A stretch of 64,000 nucleotides of DNA from Streptomyces poonensis (GCF_014650915.1 NZ_BMVW01000017.1:148794-212793), one strand, 5' to 3'; counted from the first letter of the stretch, positions 34,788 to 44,156 are shown. Made by a program: numbers and translations. Notes: generated by a model not told the origin, from the sequence alone.

Positions 34788-35492
34788 TTGAGCCGCTCGG
34801 TTCTCGTCACCGGAGGAAACCGGGGCATCGGCCTCGCCATCGCCCGGGCGTTCGCCGACGCCGGCGACAAGGTCGCGATCACGTACCGTTCGGGCGAGCC
34901 CCCGGCGGGCTTCCTGGCCGTCAAGTGCGACATCACCGACACCGAGCAGGTGGAGCAGGCCTACAAGGAGATCGAGGCCGAGCACGGCCCGGTCGAGGTC
35001 CTCGTCGCCAACGCCGGCGTCACCAAGGACCAGCTCCTGATGCGGATGAGCGAGGACGACTTCACGTCCGTCCTCGAGACCAACCTCACCGGCACCTTCC
35101 GGGTGGTCAAGCGCGCCAACCGCGCCATGCTGCGGGCCAAGAAGGGCCGCGTCGTCCTGATCTCCTCGGTGGTGGGGCTCCTCGGCTCGGCCGGGCAGGC
35201 CAACTACGCCGCCTCCAAGGCCGGGCTCGTCGGCTTCGCGCGCTCCCTGGCCCGCGAGCTCGGCTCTCGCAACATCACCTTCAACGTCGTCGCCCCCGGC
35301 TTCGTCGACACCGACATGACCAAGGTGCTCACCGAGGAGCAGCGGTCGAAGATCGTGTCGCAGGTGCCGCTCGGCCGGTACGCGCAGCCCGAGGAGATCG
35401 CCGCGACGGTGCGGTTCCTCGCCTCGGACGACGCTTCGTACATCACTGGAGCCGTCATCCCCGTTGACGGCGGACTGGGAATGGGTCACTGA
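34788..35492 (+). CDS. fabG: 3-oxoacyl-ACP reductase FabG
   Basis: A 234-residue classical SDR. The cofactor motif is TGGNRGIG at residues 8-15, ANAG follows, and the catalytic set is Ser (LISSVVGLLGS), Tyr and Lys (ANYAASKAGL). It reduces 3-oxoacyl-ACP with NADPH in fatty acid elongation. The start is TTG at 34788 after AAAGGGTGA. The enoyl-ACP reductase gene follows 5 bases later, so the pair form the reductive half of the type II cycle. This arrangement matches the fabG-inhA operon of mycobacteria. Confidence 0.94.
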   Translation: MSRSVLVTGGNRGIGLAIARAFADAGDKVAITYRSGEPPAGFLAVKCDITDTEQVEQAYKEIEAEHGPVEVLVANAGVTKDQLLMRMSEDDFTSVLETNLTGTFRVVKRANRAMLRAKKGRVVLISSVVGLLGSAGQANYAASKAGLVGFARSLARELGSRNITFNVVAPGFVDTDMTKVLTEEQRSKIVSQVPLGRYAQPEEIAATVRFLASDDASYITGAVIPVDGGLGMGH

Positions 35493-35497
35493 TCACC

Positions 35498-36265
35498 ATG
35501 AGCGGAATTCTCGAGGGCAAGCGCGTCCTGATCTCCGGTGTGCTGATGGAGTCCTCCATCGCCTTCCACGCCGCGAAGCTGGCCCAGGAGCAGGGTGCGG
35601 AGATCATCCTGACCGCGTTCCCGCGGCCCACGCTGACCGAGCGCATCGCCAAGAAGCTGCCCAAGCCCACCAAGGTCGTCGAGCTCGACGTGAGCAATGA
35701 CGAGCACCTCGGGCGCCTGGCCGACATCGTCGGCGAGGAGCTCGGCGGCCTCGACGGCGTCGTGCACTCCATCGGCTTCGCCCCGCAGGACGCGCTCGGC
35801 GGCAACTTCCTCAACACGCCGTTCGAGTCGGTGGCGACCGCCATGCACGTCTCGGCGTTCTCGCTGAAGTCGCTGACCATGGCCTGCCTGCCGCTGATGC
35901 AGAACGGCGGCTCGGTCGTCGGCCTCACCTTCGACGCGCAGTTCGCCTGGCCGCAGTACGACTGGATGGGCCCGGCCAAGGCCGCCCTGGAGGCCACCAG
36001 CCGCTACATCGCGCGCGACCTGGGCAAGCAGAACATCCGCTGCAACCTCATCTCCGCCGGTCCCCTCGGCTCCATGGCCGCCAAGTCCATCCCGGGCTTC
36101 AGTGAGCTGGCCTCCGTGTGGGACAGCCGCTCCCCGCTGGAGTGGGACCTCAAGGACCCCGAGCCGGCCGGCCGCGGCATCGTCGCCCTGCTGAGCGACT
36201 GGTTCCCGAAGACCACCGGCGAGATCATCCACGTGGACGGCGGCCTGCACGCGATCGGCGCCTGA
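35498..36265 (+). CDS. fabI: Enoyl-ACP reductase FabI (InhA type)
   Basis: A 255-residue NADH-dependent enoyl-ACP reductase. It starts with the InhA-like pattern GKRVLISGVLMESSIAFHAA and has VVHSIGFAPQDALGG. The active site is AQFAWPQYDWMGPAKAAL, with the Y-x6-K pair and the WM dipeptide of InhA. It completes each fatty-acid elongation cycle. It is the second gene of the fabG operon and a strong terminator follows. Confidence 0.93.
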   Translation: MSGILEGKRVLISGVLMESSIAFHAAKLAQEQGAEIILTAFPRPTLTERIAKKLPKPTKVVELDVSNDEHLGRLADIVGEELGGLDGVVHSIGFAPQDALGGNFLNTPFESVATAMHVSAFSLKSLTMACLPLMQNGGSVVGLTFDAQFAWPQYDWMGPAKAALEATSRYIARDLGKQNIRCNLISAGPLGSMAAKSIPGFSELASVWDSRSPLEWDLKDPEPAGRGIVALLSDWFPKTTGEIIHVDGGLHAIGA

Positions 36266-36311
36266 CCGCCGCAGATCTCCGCGTACGGCGCCGGATCGGC
36301 CGTACGCCCTC

Positions 36312-36348
36312 GACGCCCCGTTTCCGCAGCGTGCGGAAGCGGGGCGTC
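36312..36348 (+). terminator. Terminator of the fabG-fabI operon
   Basis: Arms gacgccccgtttccgca (36312-36328) and tgcggaagcggggcgtc (36332-36348) form a 17-bp stem with one G-T pair and a 3-base loop. Confidence 0.9.
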
Positions 36349-36445
36349 ACCCGTTCGGAGCAGCAGACCGGGCGTCCGGCCCCCTCTACCACGCACGCTG
36401 GAGACACGCACCGCCCCGCAGCCGTACGGCCCAGGAGGTCCCGTT

Positions 36446-36901
36446 GTGCGCCCGTCCCGCAGCCTCGCCCCGGTCTCCGCGGCCGCCGCGCTTCCCCTGC
36501 TCCTCCTGATGACCCTGCCGTGCGCGGCCGTGCCCCACGCGCGCGCGGGGCACGGCGAGTGGCACGCGCGCGTGGTGGACGGGCCGCCGCAGGCCCGTCT
36601 CGTGGAGGGGCCGCCGTACGCGCGCGTGGTGGACGGGCCGCGTGTCCGGCCGAAGCCGTTCGGGGCGGAGTGCCGGACCGCTGTCGACGGCTCCCGTGCG
36701 GTGGCGTACTGCCACAACCCCCATGCGGACGCCGATCGCGTCCGTCTCCACGTGGAGTGCGAGCGCTGGTGGGACATCGACACCGACGGCCCGCCGGCCG
36801 AGGCGGGCCCGGCCCGCACCGTACGGCTGACCGGGCGCTGCTGGCAGGAGGTCCGCTCGGTATGGGTCAGCCACGAGCGGCAGCGGCAGCGGCAGCGGTA
36901 G
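36446..36901 (+). CDS. Secreted protein with three 9-residue repeats
   Basis: A 151-residue protein from GTG at 36446, with AGGAGGT seven bases upstream. A signal peptide runs to about residue 33 (LPLLLLMTLPCAAVPHARA). It is followed by three nonapeptide repeats, ARVVDGPPQ, ARLVEGPPY and ARVVDGPRV. A C-terminal domain has four cysteines (CRTAV, YCHNP, VECERWW, RCWQE) that could form two disulfides. The end is a QR repeat. I do not recognise the family; an envelope or extracellular role is likely. Confidence 0.7.
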   Translation: MRPSRSLAPVSAAAALPLLLLMTLPCAAVPHARAGHGEWHARVVDGPPQARLVEGPPYARVVDGPRVRPKPFGAECRTAVDGSRAVAYCHNPHADADRVRLHVECERWWDIDTDGPPAEAGPARTVRLTGRCWQEVRSVWVSHERQRQRQR

Positions 36902-36924
36902 CGGCGCGCCGCGGCGACAGCGCG

Positions 36925-37617
36925 TCAGCCGGTGGCGGTGCCCTGCGGGCGGCCCGGACGGCAGACGAGCGGATAGCCCGCGGCCCGGGCGGCGGCGGCC
37001 TCCGCGTCACCCGCGCGGATCGCGTCGACCAGCAGGGCGTGCTCCATGTACGTCTCCGGTGCCAGCCGCTCGCCGACGTCCCCGCGCAGCCAGTCCCGCA
37101 GAACCTCGCCCAGGTCGGCGTACATCGCTGTCATGGCGTCGTTGTGGGACGCGGCCACCACCGCCATGTGGAAGGTCGCGTCGGCTGCCACGAAGGCCTC
37201 CCGGTCGCCCGACTCCCACGCCTGGTCGCGCCGGACGAGAAGCGCGTCGAGCTGTTTGAGGTCCTTCTCCGTGCGCCGCGCCGCCGCCAGCTTCGCGGCG
37301 CTCGACTCCAGGGCGGACCGCAGCTCGGCGATGTCGTTGGGGTCGGCGTCCGCGAAGCGGCGGTGCATCACGCCGGCCAGCTCGCTGGTCGCCACGACGA
37401 ACGTGCCGGAGCCCTGCCGGATGTCCAGCAGGCCGTTGTGCGCCAGCGCCCGGACCGCCTCGCGGACCGTGTTGCGGGCCACGCCCAGCTGTTCGACCAG
37501 CTCGGGCTCGGTGGGGATACGGGAGCCGACCGGCCACTCGCCCGAGGTGATCTGGTTCCGCAGCGCGGCGATGACCTGCTCGGACAGGGCCGAACGGCGG
37601 GGGTGGCTCAGCGGCAT
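36925..37617 (-). CDS. FadR-type GntR family transcriptional regulator
   Basis: A 230-residue regulator. The N-terminal winged helix (PRRSALSEQVIAALRNQITS, EQLGVARNTVREAVRALAHN, GLLDIRQGSGTFV) is classic GntR. The C-terminal all-helical FCD domain has DATFHMAVVAASHN and the metal- or ligand-binding HALLVDAI. Members respond to carboxylic acids or amino acid derivatives. It is divergent from an MFS exporter, with an imperfect palindrome between them, so it most likely controls that gene and itself. Confidence 0.92.
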   Translation of the reverse strand: MPLSHPRRSALSEQVIAALRNQITSGEWPVGSRIPTEPELVEQLGVARNTVREAVRALAHNGLLDIRQGSGTFVVATSELAGVMHRRFADADPNDIAELRSALESSAAKLAAARRTEKDLKQLDALLVRRDQAWESGDREAFVAADATFHMAVVAASHNDAMTAMYADLGEVLRDWLRGDVGERLAPETYMEHALLVDAIRAGDAEAAAARAAGYPLVCRPGRPQGTATG

Positions 37618-37676
37618 GGCGACACCTTCGCACAGGGCGTGGGGAAGCGGTGCACCGGGAGTGGACCGTCATTCAT

Positions 37677-37695
37677 CCCATGATTCTATGATGGG
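37677..37695. promoter_or_regulatory. Candidate GntR operator
   Basis: The sequence cccatgattctatgatggg is an imperfect palindrome (CCCAT.AT against ATGATGGG). It lies 60 bases before the GntR start and ends 4 bases before the MFS ATG at 37700. FadR-type regulators bind palindromes of about this size. Nothing else in the gap is as symmetric. Confidence 0.5.
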
Positions 37696-37699
37696 TCTC

Positions 37700-39145
37700 A
37701 TGGCAAGCGAGGAGACACGGACGGGGACGTCCGCACCGGTCCACCACCCGGCAGGCGGCTCGGCCGCCGCGGAGCCGGCGGGTGAGACGCCGTCCACGGC
37801 GCCCTCCGTGACGGCGACCGCGGTGGCTGAGGCGACACCGGCCGCGGTACCTGCGGTGACACCGACACCGGCCGCGACGTCGTCCACGCGCGCGTGGACG
37901 ACGCGTCTGGTGGTCGTGGGCATCGTCCTCACGGCTCTCAACCTCCGCCCCGCCATCACCAGCCTCGGCGCCCTCCTCGAAGAGGTGCGCGACGGGCTCG
38001 GGATGAGCGGCAGCGTCGCCGGACTGCTCACCTCGGTGCCGCCGCTGTGCTTCGCCGTCTTCGGGGTCATGGCGCCGCGCCTCGCCCGCCGCTTCGGGCC
38101 CGGCGCCGTGGTGTGCGCCGGCATGCTCGCGATCGCCATCGGACTGGTGGTCCGGCCCTACGCCGGGTCCACCGTGGGCTTCCTCGTCGCCAGCGCGCTG
38201 GCCCTCATGGGCATCGCCGTCAGTAACGTCCTGATGCCGGTCATCGTCAAGCGCTGGTTCCCGGACCGCGTCGGATCCATGACCGGCCTGTACTCCATGG
38301 CGCTCGCCCTGGGCACCTCGACCGCGGCGGCGATCACCGTCCCCGTGACCGAGGCCCTGGGCGGCGACTGGCAGTCCGGCCTCGTCGTCTGGGCCGGGCT
38401 CGGAGCGGCGGCCGTGCTGCCGTGGATACCGGTGGTACGCGCGCGGGGCGGCGAGGACCGCCCGGAGGGTGCCGCCCGCTCCGGGAAGAGCGGGCCCGGG
38501 AGCACCGGTGAGGCCGGTGCCGCGCCGGGCGAGGAGGCACCCCAGGAGCAGCCCCGGGCGCTGCGCATGACCCGTAGCCGTACAGCCTGGGCGCTCGCCG
38601 TCTTCTTCGGGCTCCAGGCCACCGCCGCGTACATCACGATGGGGTGGATGGCCCAGATCTACCGCGACGCGGGCCTGTCGGCCGGTACCGCGGGGCTGCT
38701 GCTCGCCTTCACCATGGTGATGGGCGTGCCGCTGGCCTTCGTGATCCCGCGGCTCGCCTCGCGCCTGCCCCAACAGGGGCCGATCGTCGTCGTGCTGGGC
38801 GTCTGCGGGCTCGCCGGGTACGCGGGCCTGTACCTGGCCCCGGCGGGCGGCGCCTGGCTGTGGGCCTTCCTGCTCGGCGTCGCCAACTGCGCCTTCCCGC
38901 TGGCCCTCACCATGGTCGGCATGCGGGCGAGGACCGGGGCGGGCGTCGCCCAGCTCTCCGCGTTCGCCCAGAGCACCGGCTACCTGATCTCGATCCCCGG
39001 TCCGCTCCTGGTCGGTGTCCTCTACCAGCACAGCGGCGGCTGGGGTCTGCCGCTCGCGCTCATGGCGGTCCTGATGATCCCGCAGACCGTGATGGGGATC
39101 CTGGCCGGCCGCGACCGCACGGTGGAGGACGAGGCGGCGGGCTGA
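37700..39145 (+). CDS. CynX/NimT family MFS transporter
   Basis: A 481-residue 12-helix transporter. A Thr/Ala/Pro-rich N-terminal region of about 60 residues is followed by VGIVLTALNLRPAITSLGAL, diagnostic of the CynX/NimT branch, then FPDRVGSMTGLYSMALALGT. A charged Gly/Pro loop sits in the middle, and ITMGWMAQIYRDAGLSAGTA comes in the second half. Members move cyanate, nitroimidazole or small anions. The start is uncertain among ATGs at 37688, 37691 and 37700. A divergent GntR regulator sits beside it. A small SGM_5486-type peptide gene follows about 215 bases later. Confidence 0.88.
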   Translation: MASEETRTGTSAPVHHPAGGSAAAEPAGETPSTAPSVTATAVAEATPAAVPAVTPTPAATSSTRAWTTRLVVVGIVLTALNLRPAITSLGALLEEVRDGLGMSGSVAGLLTSVPPLCFAVFGVMAPRLARRFGPGAVVCAGMLAIAIGLVVRPYAGSTVGFLVASALALMGIAVSNVLMPVIVKRWFPDRVGSMTGLYSMALALGTSTAAAITVPVTEALGGDWQSGLVVWAGLGAAAVLPWIPVVRARGGEDRPEGAARSGKSGPGSTGEAGAAPGEEAPQEQPRALRMTRSRTAWALAVFFGLQATAAYITMGWMAQIYRDAGLSAGTAGLLLAFTMVMGVPLAFVIPRLASRLPQQGPIVVVLGVCGLAGYAGLYLAPAGGAWLWAFLLGVANCAFPLALTMVGMRARTGAGVAQLSAFAQSTGYLISIPGPLLVGVLYQHSGGWGLPLALMAVLMIPQTVMGILAGRDRTVEDEAAG

Positions 39146-39361
39146 CCGCTATCGCTGGGGCGGCCGGATGGCCACTTCCTTACGGGGCAGCCGACTGGCC
39201 ACTGCCTGTCCAGCGGTCGGCTGATCACTTCCTCACGGGGCGGTCAGCTGACCGCTGCGGATGGGGCCGAGGGGCCACCGGTGCCACTCCGACCGTGGGC
39301 GGGACGGGCGAGTCCGGCCCCCTGCGGCGGGAGCGGGCCGTGGGGATGGGACACTGACGGC

Positions 39362-39478
39362 ATGCCTGTGCTCGACCCCAATCCCAAGAACGGCCAGAAG
39401 AAGATGCTGCTCGTCTTCGGGTCCTTCCTCGCCATCTTCGTGATCATCGGCGTCATCGCGGCGATCGCCTCGCCCTGA
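39362..39478 (+). CDS. SGM_5486 family transporter-associated micropeptide
   Basis: A 38-residue peptide, MPVLDPNPKNGQKKMLLVFG then a single helix ending AAIASP. It has one membrane helix after a polar basic N terminus. The pattern matches the Streptomyces family called SGM_5486 transporter-associated protein. It lies downstream of the MFS gene in the same orientation, consistent with that name. Confidence 0.8.
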   Translation: MPVLDPNPKNGQKKMLLVFGSFLAIFVIIGVIAAIASP

Positions 39479-39639
39479 CGGCACCCCCATGGTGGTGCTG
39501 GCCCCCCATCCCCTAGGGGGTGAGGCTCAGGGTGAAGTGGGTGGATCACCGGATGGGGTGCGCGGCCCGTGTTCCGTAGCTTCTAGGTGTGGCCGCGAGA
39601 AGCGGGCCACGGACCCCGCGAAGCCCCATGGAGGCGGCC

Positions 39640-39861
39640 ATGTCGGCCCGAACGCACCCCCGGCCCCACTCGGCGACCACGGGCGGCGTCGGCACCCGGC
39701 TGCCCTGGTGGGCGCTCGCCCTGCCCTCGTTCGCCTTCGTCACCCTCCTGCTCCTGATGCTCGACCCGGCGAACGCCCGTGCGGCGAGCGACCCGGCGAT
39801 ACCGCAGTTCATCGTGGGCCTGCAGCACGTGGTGCACGTACTGCTGCACGCGATTCCGTAG
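39640..39861 (+). CDS. Small single-helix membrane protein
   Basis: About 73 residues. Polar N terminus, one transmembrane helix (WWALALPSFAFVTLLLLMLD), then ANARAASDPAIPQFIVGLQH and a hydrophobic His-rich end (VVHVLLHAIP). GGAGG lies five bases before ATG at 39640. Longer in-frame starts exist at 39628 and 39589. Function unknown, but the ribosome site and coding bias support a real gene. Confidence 0.65.
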   Translation: MSARTHPRPHSATTGGVGTRLPWWALALPSFAFVTLLLLMLDPANARAASDPAIPQFIVGLQHVVHVLLHAIP

Positions 39862-39989
39862 GAGGAGTGAAGATCGCGGCACGGAGGAGCGGAGAACGGC
39901 GCATTCGGTGCGCACACCCGGTGCGGCAGCCGGTGCGGTGACTCCAACTCCCTGCGCCCCCTGGCGTGTTTCGTGCGAAGCTGGGACCC

Positions 39990-40508
39990 ATGAGCGTCGC
40001 AGAACCCCGCAGGATTGTTCTCTTCCGGCATGCGAAGGCCGACTGGCCACAGGTTTCCGACCATGAGCGGCCGCTCGCCGACCGGGGCCGCAAGGACGCC
40101 GCCGTCGCCGGGCGCAAGCTCGCCGACTCCGGCGTTCCCTTCGATCTGGCTCTCTGCTCCACCGCGACCCGGACCCGCGAGACGTGGAAGCTCGCCGTTC
40201 AGGAGCTGCCGCAGCGGCCGAAGACGGTGTACGAGGAGCGGCTCTACGAGGCCTCGCCCGGCGAGCTGATCGCCGTGCTCAACGAGCTGCCCGACGACGC
40301 ACGGAGCGTCATCATGATCGGCCACAACCCCGGCGTCCAGGGCCTGGCCGACATCCTGCCCGGCCGGTCCGAGGGCGACGCCCGCGAGCGTATGAACCGC
40401 CGCGGTTTCCCGGCCGCCGCCTTCGCGGTGCTCTCCTTCGACGGCTCCTGGAAGAGCCTGGAGCCGGCGGTGGCCACCCTGCTCGACTACTGGGCGCCCA
40501 CGGAGTAG
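39990..40508 (+). CDS. SixA-like histidine phosphatase
   Basis: A 172-residue phosphohistidine phosphatase of the histidine phosphatase superfamily. It has the N-terminal RHAKADW motif, the second arginine segment LCSTATRTRETWKLAV, and the second histidine in MIGHNPGVQGLADILPG. SixA enzymes dephosphorylate phosphohistidine in phosphorelay or PTS proteins. It starts at ATG 39990 with a weak ribosome site and ends before a shared hairpin with serB. Confidence 0.9.
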   Translation: MSVAEPRRIVLFRHAKADWPQVSDHERPLADRGRKDAAVAGRKLADSGVPFDLALCSTATRTRETWKLAVQELPQRPKTVYEERLYEASPGELIAVLNELPDDARSVIMIGHNPGVQGLADILPGRSEGDARERMNRRGFPAAAFAVLSFDGSWKSLEPAVATLLDYWAPTE

Positions 40509-40542
40509 ACCCCGCCGCACCCCGTACGCTGCCGGGCACCGG

Positions 40543-40576
40543 CAGGGCCCGGCACCGCTCCCGGCGCCGGGCCCTG
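40543..40576. terminator. Bidirectional terminator between sixA-like gene and serB
   Basis: Arms cagggcccggc (40543-40553) and gccgggccctg (40566-40576) are a perfect 11-bp stem with a 12-base loop between two convergent genes. Confidence 0.75.
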
Positions 40577-40623
40577 CTGTGTGCCGTCCGCTGTCGGGCT
40601 CCGCCCTGTCCGCTGCCGGCGGC

Positions 40624-41832
40624 TCACCGGTCCTCGTGCATGTCCGCCGCCTCGACCTCCTCGCGGGTCACCCCGAGCAGATAGAGGACCGTGTCGAGGA
40701 AGGGGAAGTTCACGGCGGTGTGCGCGGCCTCCCGTACGACGGGCTTGGCGTTGAAGGCGACGCCCAGACCGGCCGCGTTCAGCATGTCGAGGTCATTGGC
40801 GCCGTCGCCGATCGCCACGGTCTGGGCCAGCGGCACCCCGGCCTCGGCGGCGAACCGGCGCAGCAGCCGGGCCTTGCCCGCGCGGTCCACGATCTCGCCG
40901 GTGACCCGTCCGGTGAGCTTGCCGTCGACGATCTCCAGCGTGTTGGCCTGCGCGAAGTCCAGGCCGAGCCGCTCCTTGAGATCGTCCGTGACCTGGGTGA
41001 AGCCGCCCGAGACGACGCCGACCTGGAAACCGAGCCGCTTCAGCGTACGGATCAGCGTGCGCGCCCCCGGCGTCAGCCGCACCTCACTGCGCACCTTGTC
41101 GACCACCGAGGCGTCGAGCCCCTTCAGCAGGGCCACACGCGCGTGCAGCGACTGCTCGAAGTCCAGCTCCCCGCGCATCGCGGCCTCGGTCACCTCGGCG
41201 ACCTCCTTCTCGCACCCGGCGTGCGCGGCGAAGAGCTCGATCACCTCGTCCTGGATGAGCGTGGAGTCCACGTCCATCACGACCAGCCGCTGGGCCCGCC
41301 GGTGCAGCCCCGCCGCGACCACCGCCACGTCGACACCCAGCGCGGCCGACTCGGTCACCAGGGCGGTCCGCAGCGTCTCCGGCTCCGCGCCCGACACCGC
41401 GAACTCCACCGCCGTCACCGGGTACTTGGCGAGCCGGAAGATCCGGTCGATGTTGCCGCCGGTCGCCGTGATCCGGGCCGCGATCCTGGCCGTCGACTCC
41501 GCGGTCAGCGGGTGACCGAGCACGGTGACGAGCGACCGCCCCAGGCCGCGCGGCCGGTTGTCCCCGATGCCGGAGATGATCTCCGCCTGCATCTTCATCG
41601 ACTCGGCCCAGCTGTGGACGGTCGCCCGGAGATCCCCCTCGAGTCCACCGGGTGGCGCGGTCACGAGCGCGCACAGCACGATCCGGCCACGGGTGACGAC
41701 CTGCTCGATGTCGACCACGTCGACGGAGTAGGCGGCGAGGGTGTCGAACAGGCCGGCCGTGATGCCCGGCCGGTCCTTGCCGAAGATCTTGACGAGAAGA
41801 GTGGGGACGTCAGAGGTCTGCGAAGCGCTCAT
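40624..41832 (-). CDS. serB: Phosphoserine phosphatase SerB
   Basis: A 402-residue enzyme. Two ACT-type domains occupy about 1-180 (LLVKIFGKDRPGITAGLFDT and a second part). The HAD phosphatase domain follows, with nucleophile motif VVMDVDSTLIQDEVIEL (DxDST), VGVVSGGFTQV and AIGDGANDLDML. It removes phosphate in the last step of serine synthesis. ATG at 41832 is chosen. The fused ACT domains suggest feedback control by serine. Confidence 0.95.
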   Translation of the reverse strand: MSASQTSDVPTLLVKIFGKDRPGITAGLFDTLAAYSVDVVDIEQVVTRGRIVLCALVTAPPGGLEGDLRATVHSWAESMKMQAEIISGIGDNRPRGLGRSLVTVLGHPLTAESTARIAARITATGGNIDRIFRLAKYPVTAVEFAVSGAEPETLRTALVTESAALGVDVAVVAAGLHRRAQRLVVMDVDSTLIQDEVIELFAAHAGCEKEVAEVTEAAMRGELDFEQSLHARVALLKGLDASVVDKVRSEVRLTPGARTLIRTLKRLGFQVGVVSGGFTQVTDDLKERLGLDFAQANTLEIVDGKLTGRVTGEIVDRAGKARLLRRFAAEAGVPLAQTVAIGDGANDLDMLNAAGLGVAFNAKPVVREAAHTAVNFPFLDTVLYLLGVTREEVEAADMHEDR

Positions 41833-42017
41833 GGTGCTCCCACCGTATCCGGCACCCCGTTTCTTTGGCCCCTCAGGTCCGCCTGGCGGACAGAGAACAC
41901 TGCATGACGCTCCAGTGACGTCCACCTTGATCGCGAAGGACGCTTCGAGCGCCCCCGTACATCACGTATGACCCCTACATCCCGTACGCCGCCGAACGTC
42001 CCGTACGCCACCGAGTC

Positions 42018-43907
42018 TCACCGTCCCGGCGGCCTCGTCGGAGGCGGGGGCGGCGGGGGCGGAGGCGGAGGGGGCGGAGGCTCGTCGTCCGGTGGAGGTG
42101 GCGGCACCCACCAGTCCCGGGCCCCGCGCCTCGGCGGCTGCGAGGGGCGCCTCGGGGGCGGAGCGATCGGCTTGTCCACGGTGGGCGCACCGTACACATC
42201 GGGACCACCCGCACCCCCTGTCCCATGTCCAGCCCCACTCCCGTCTCCTCTGTCTCCGTCCCCTCTGCCCCAGTCCCCCTTCTCCCCGTACCCCCTGTCC
42301 CCGCTCATGGCCGGACGCGCATCCTCCGGTTCCCCGAGTCCGTCCGGCAGTCGCAGATAGGGGTTCGTGGCCGGGTTCGGCGGTCGGTACGGCGTACCCG
42401 GCGTGTACGGTCCCGACCGCACCTCCTCGCTCCACGCTCCGGCGTGGGTGCCGACGCCCCGCGCCGTTCCCGCGGCACCGCGCGCCAACGCCGTGGCCCG
42501 GCGACCCGCCGCCCCGCTCACGCAGGCCAGCAAGGCCCCGGCGGCCCCCGCCCCCACGCCCCACAGCGCGCCCAGAAGCAGGGCCGCCCCCATGTGCCCG
42601 CGCAACTCGGCCTCCGCCCCGAACGCGTCGAGACCGAACACCGACAGCGAGGCGTCCACCGACACCTCCGTCAGCCGGACCAGCAGCGGCAGCGCCAGAG
42701 CCGTCACCACCCCGAGCCGAAGGGCACAGCGCCCCGCGAAACCGAGCGGATTGGGGCCTCGTGCATCGGCACCGGCCGACCGACCGGCGGAAGGGCCACC
42801 CCGTCCTCGTACGAACGGCGTACGTACGGCGGTCAGCACCCCCGCGCAGAGCATCATGAGCGCGGCCGCGGCCCCCAGCAGCCAGACACGGCCGTCCAGT
42901 TCGGCGAGGCGGCCGAGCGTGACGGGCTCTCCAATGCCGCCGCGGAGCAGGTCGTCGAGCGGGTCGGGCAGCAGCCGGGCCAGTACCCCGGTCGCCGAGC
43001 CGTCCCAGGGCACGAGGAGGCCGACCGCGGCGCCCAGCCAGACCCCGTTGGGCGCACCGAGCAGCGCCGCGCCCGCGATCCGCCTCGGGTGGGCGTCGCC
43101 GATCGCCGCGTACGCCGCCGCCACGAGCCCGGCCAGCACTGCCGTCAGCAACACGGTGACCAGCGCGGACACGGCGGGCCGTACCACCCGGTGCACCGCG
43201 GCCCAGCCGGGCGGCAGGGGAGTGCGGCGCGAGGCCAGCAGGGCGATCAGCAGGACGCCGGCGCACCAGAGCAGACCGCCGAGCAGCGTGGCGGCCGTGT
43301 CGACGGTGAAGCCGACTCTCGCGTTCGCGTCGGCGAGGTCCCCGAGCCGGTCCGGCAGCTGCCCGCCGATGTTCCCGAGATCACCGAGCCCCGGTACCTC
43401 GATGCCGTTCGCGCCGCCCCCGCCGGGCAGGTCGTCGAGCCCCAGGCCGCCGCCGTCGAGGGTGATGACGCTGTGACCGGCCCAGGAGAGCCCGCCCATC
43501 AGGGCGACGAACAGCGCGAGCACCGCTCCCGCGCGCGCGAGGAGTTCGGCGGGCGCCACCAGGGCTCCCGCCCCGCGCAGCGACCGCAGGAAGAACCAGG
43601 ACAGCAGCAGCGCCCCGACCAGCCCCACACCCAGGGGCGTGATCTGTACGGCGGTCGTGGCCTGCGCACCCTCCAGGCCGAAGACCGAGACGTCACCGGA
43701 CGGCCTGACCGAACCGCCCGCGCCCAGGGCCACCACGGCCGCGGTCATGGGCCCGAGCGAACCCGCCGCGTCGGCCCCGAGCAGATGCAGACCGAGTGCG
43801 GCCGTCCCTGCCATACCGATCAACGCCCAGCTCACCGCCGCGATCGCGGAGAACAGGACGTCCCCCCAGGGCACCCTCCTGCGCTGCTGCGCGGTGTCGG
43901 TCCTCAT
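42018..43907 (-). CDS. Streptophobe family membrane protein
   Basis: A 629-residue protein. About twelve hydrophobic helices fill residues 15-475, for example DVLFSAIAAVSWALIGMAGT and ALLGALWGVGAGAAGALLA. The Gly-rich loop LGLDDLPGGGGANGIEVP is extracytoplasmic. A cytoplasmic tail of about 150 residues is rich in Gly, Asp and Pro and ends with a run of 14 prolines. The architecture matches the streptophobe family, which I know only from Streptomyces relatives. It may be an envelope or development membrane protein; function unknown. Confidence 0.8.
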   Translation of the reverse strand: MRTDTAQQRRRVPWGDVLFSAIAAVSWALIGMAGTAALGLHLLGADAAGSLGPMTAAVVALGAGGSVRPSGDVSVFGLEGAQATTAVQITPLGVGLVGALLLSWFFLRSLRGAGALVAPAELLARAGAVLALFVALMGGLSWAGHSVITLDGGGLGLDDLPGGGGANGIEVPGLGDLGNIGGQLPDRLGDLADANARVGFTVDTAATLLGGLLWCAGVLLIALLASRRTPLPPGWAAVHRVVRPAVSALVTVLLTAVLAGLVAAAYAAIGDAHPRRIAGAALLGAPNGVWLGAAVGLLVPWDGSATGVLARLLPDPLDDLLRGGIGEPVTLGRLAELDGRVWLLGAAAALMMLCAGVLTAVRTPFVRGRGGPSAGRSAGADARGPNPLGFAGRCALRLGVVTALALPLLVRLTEVSVDASLSVFGLDAFGAEAELRGHMGAALLLGALWGVGAGAAGALLACVSGAAGRRATALARGAAGTARGVGTHAGAWSEEVRSGPYTPGTPYRPPNPATNPYLRLPDGLGEPEDARPAMSGDRGYGEKGDWGRGDGDRGDGSGAGHGTGGAGGPDVYGAPTVDKPIAPPPRRPSQPPRRGARDWWVPPPPPDDEPPPPPPPPPPPPPPTRPPGR

Positions 43908-44156
43908 GGTCAGCCCCCAGTCCGCGTCGCGGCCTTCCCGCGGGTATGTCCCCCTCGCGGTGAATGACCACTCTCCGGCCGGGTTTCCACCCCGTCAACG
44001 GGGTCGGCCGCGGCCCCGGTGCCCACGCGGCGCAAGGTCCGGCTTCCGGTCGGAGTGTGCGAATTCCGGAATGGTTCCCCACGATGTGCGACATCCCTAG
44101 ACTCCCTGTGAGCGGGGTACCTCGGGGGACAACGGGGTATCCCGGGGGACGACTCA

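Noticed and set aside
42225..43967. Long plus-strand frame opposite the streptophobe gene
   Set aside because: It is an antisense shadow of a high-GC gene. It has no membrane, domain or ribosome-site support, while the minus-strand frame has clear helices.
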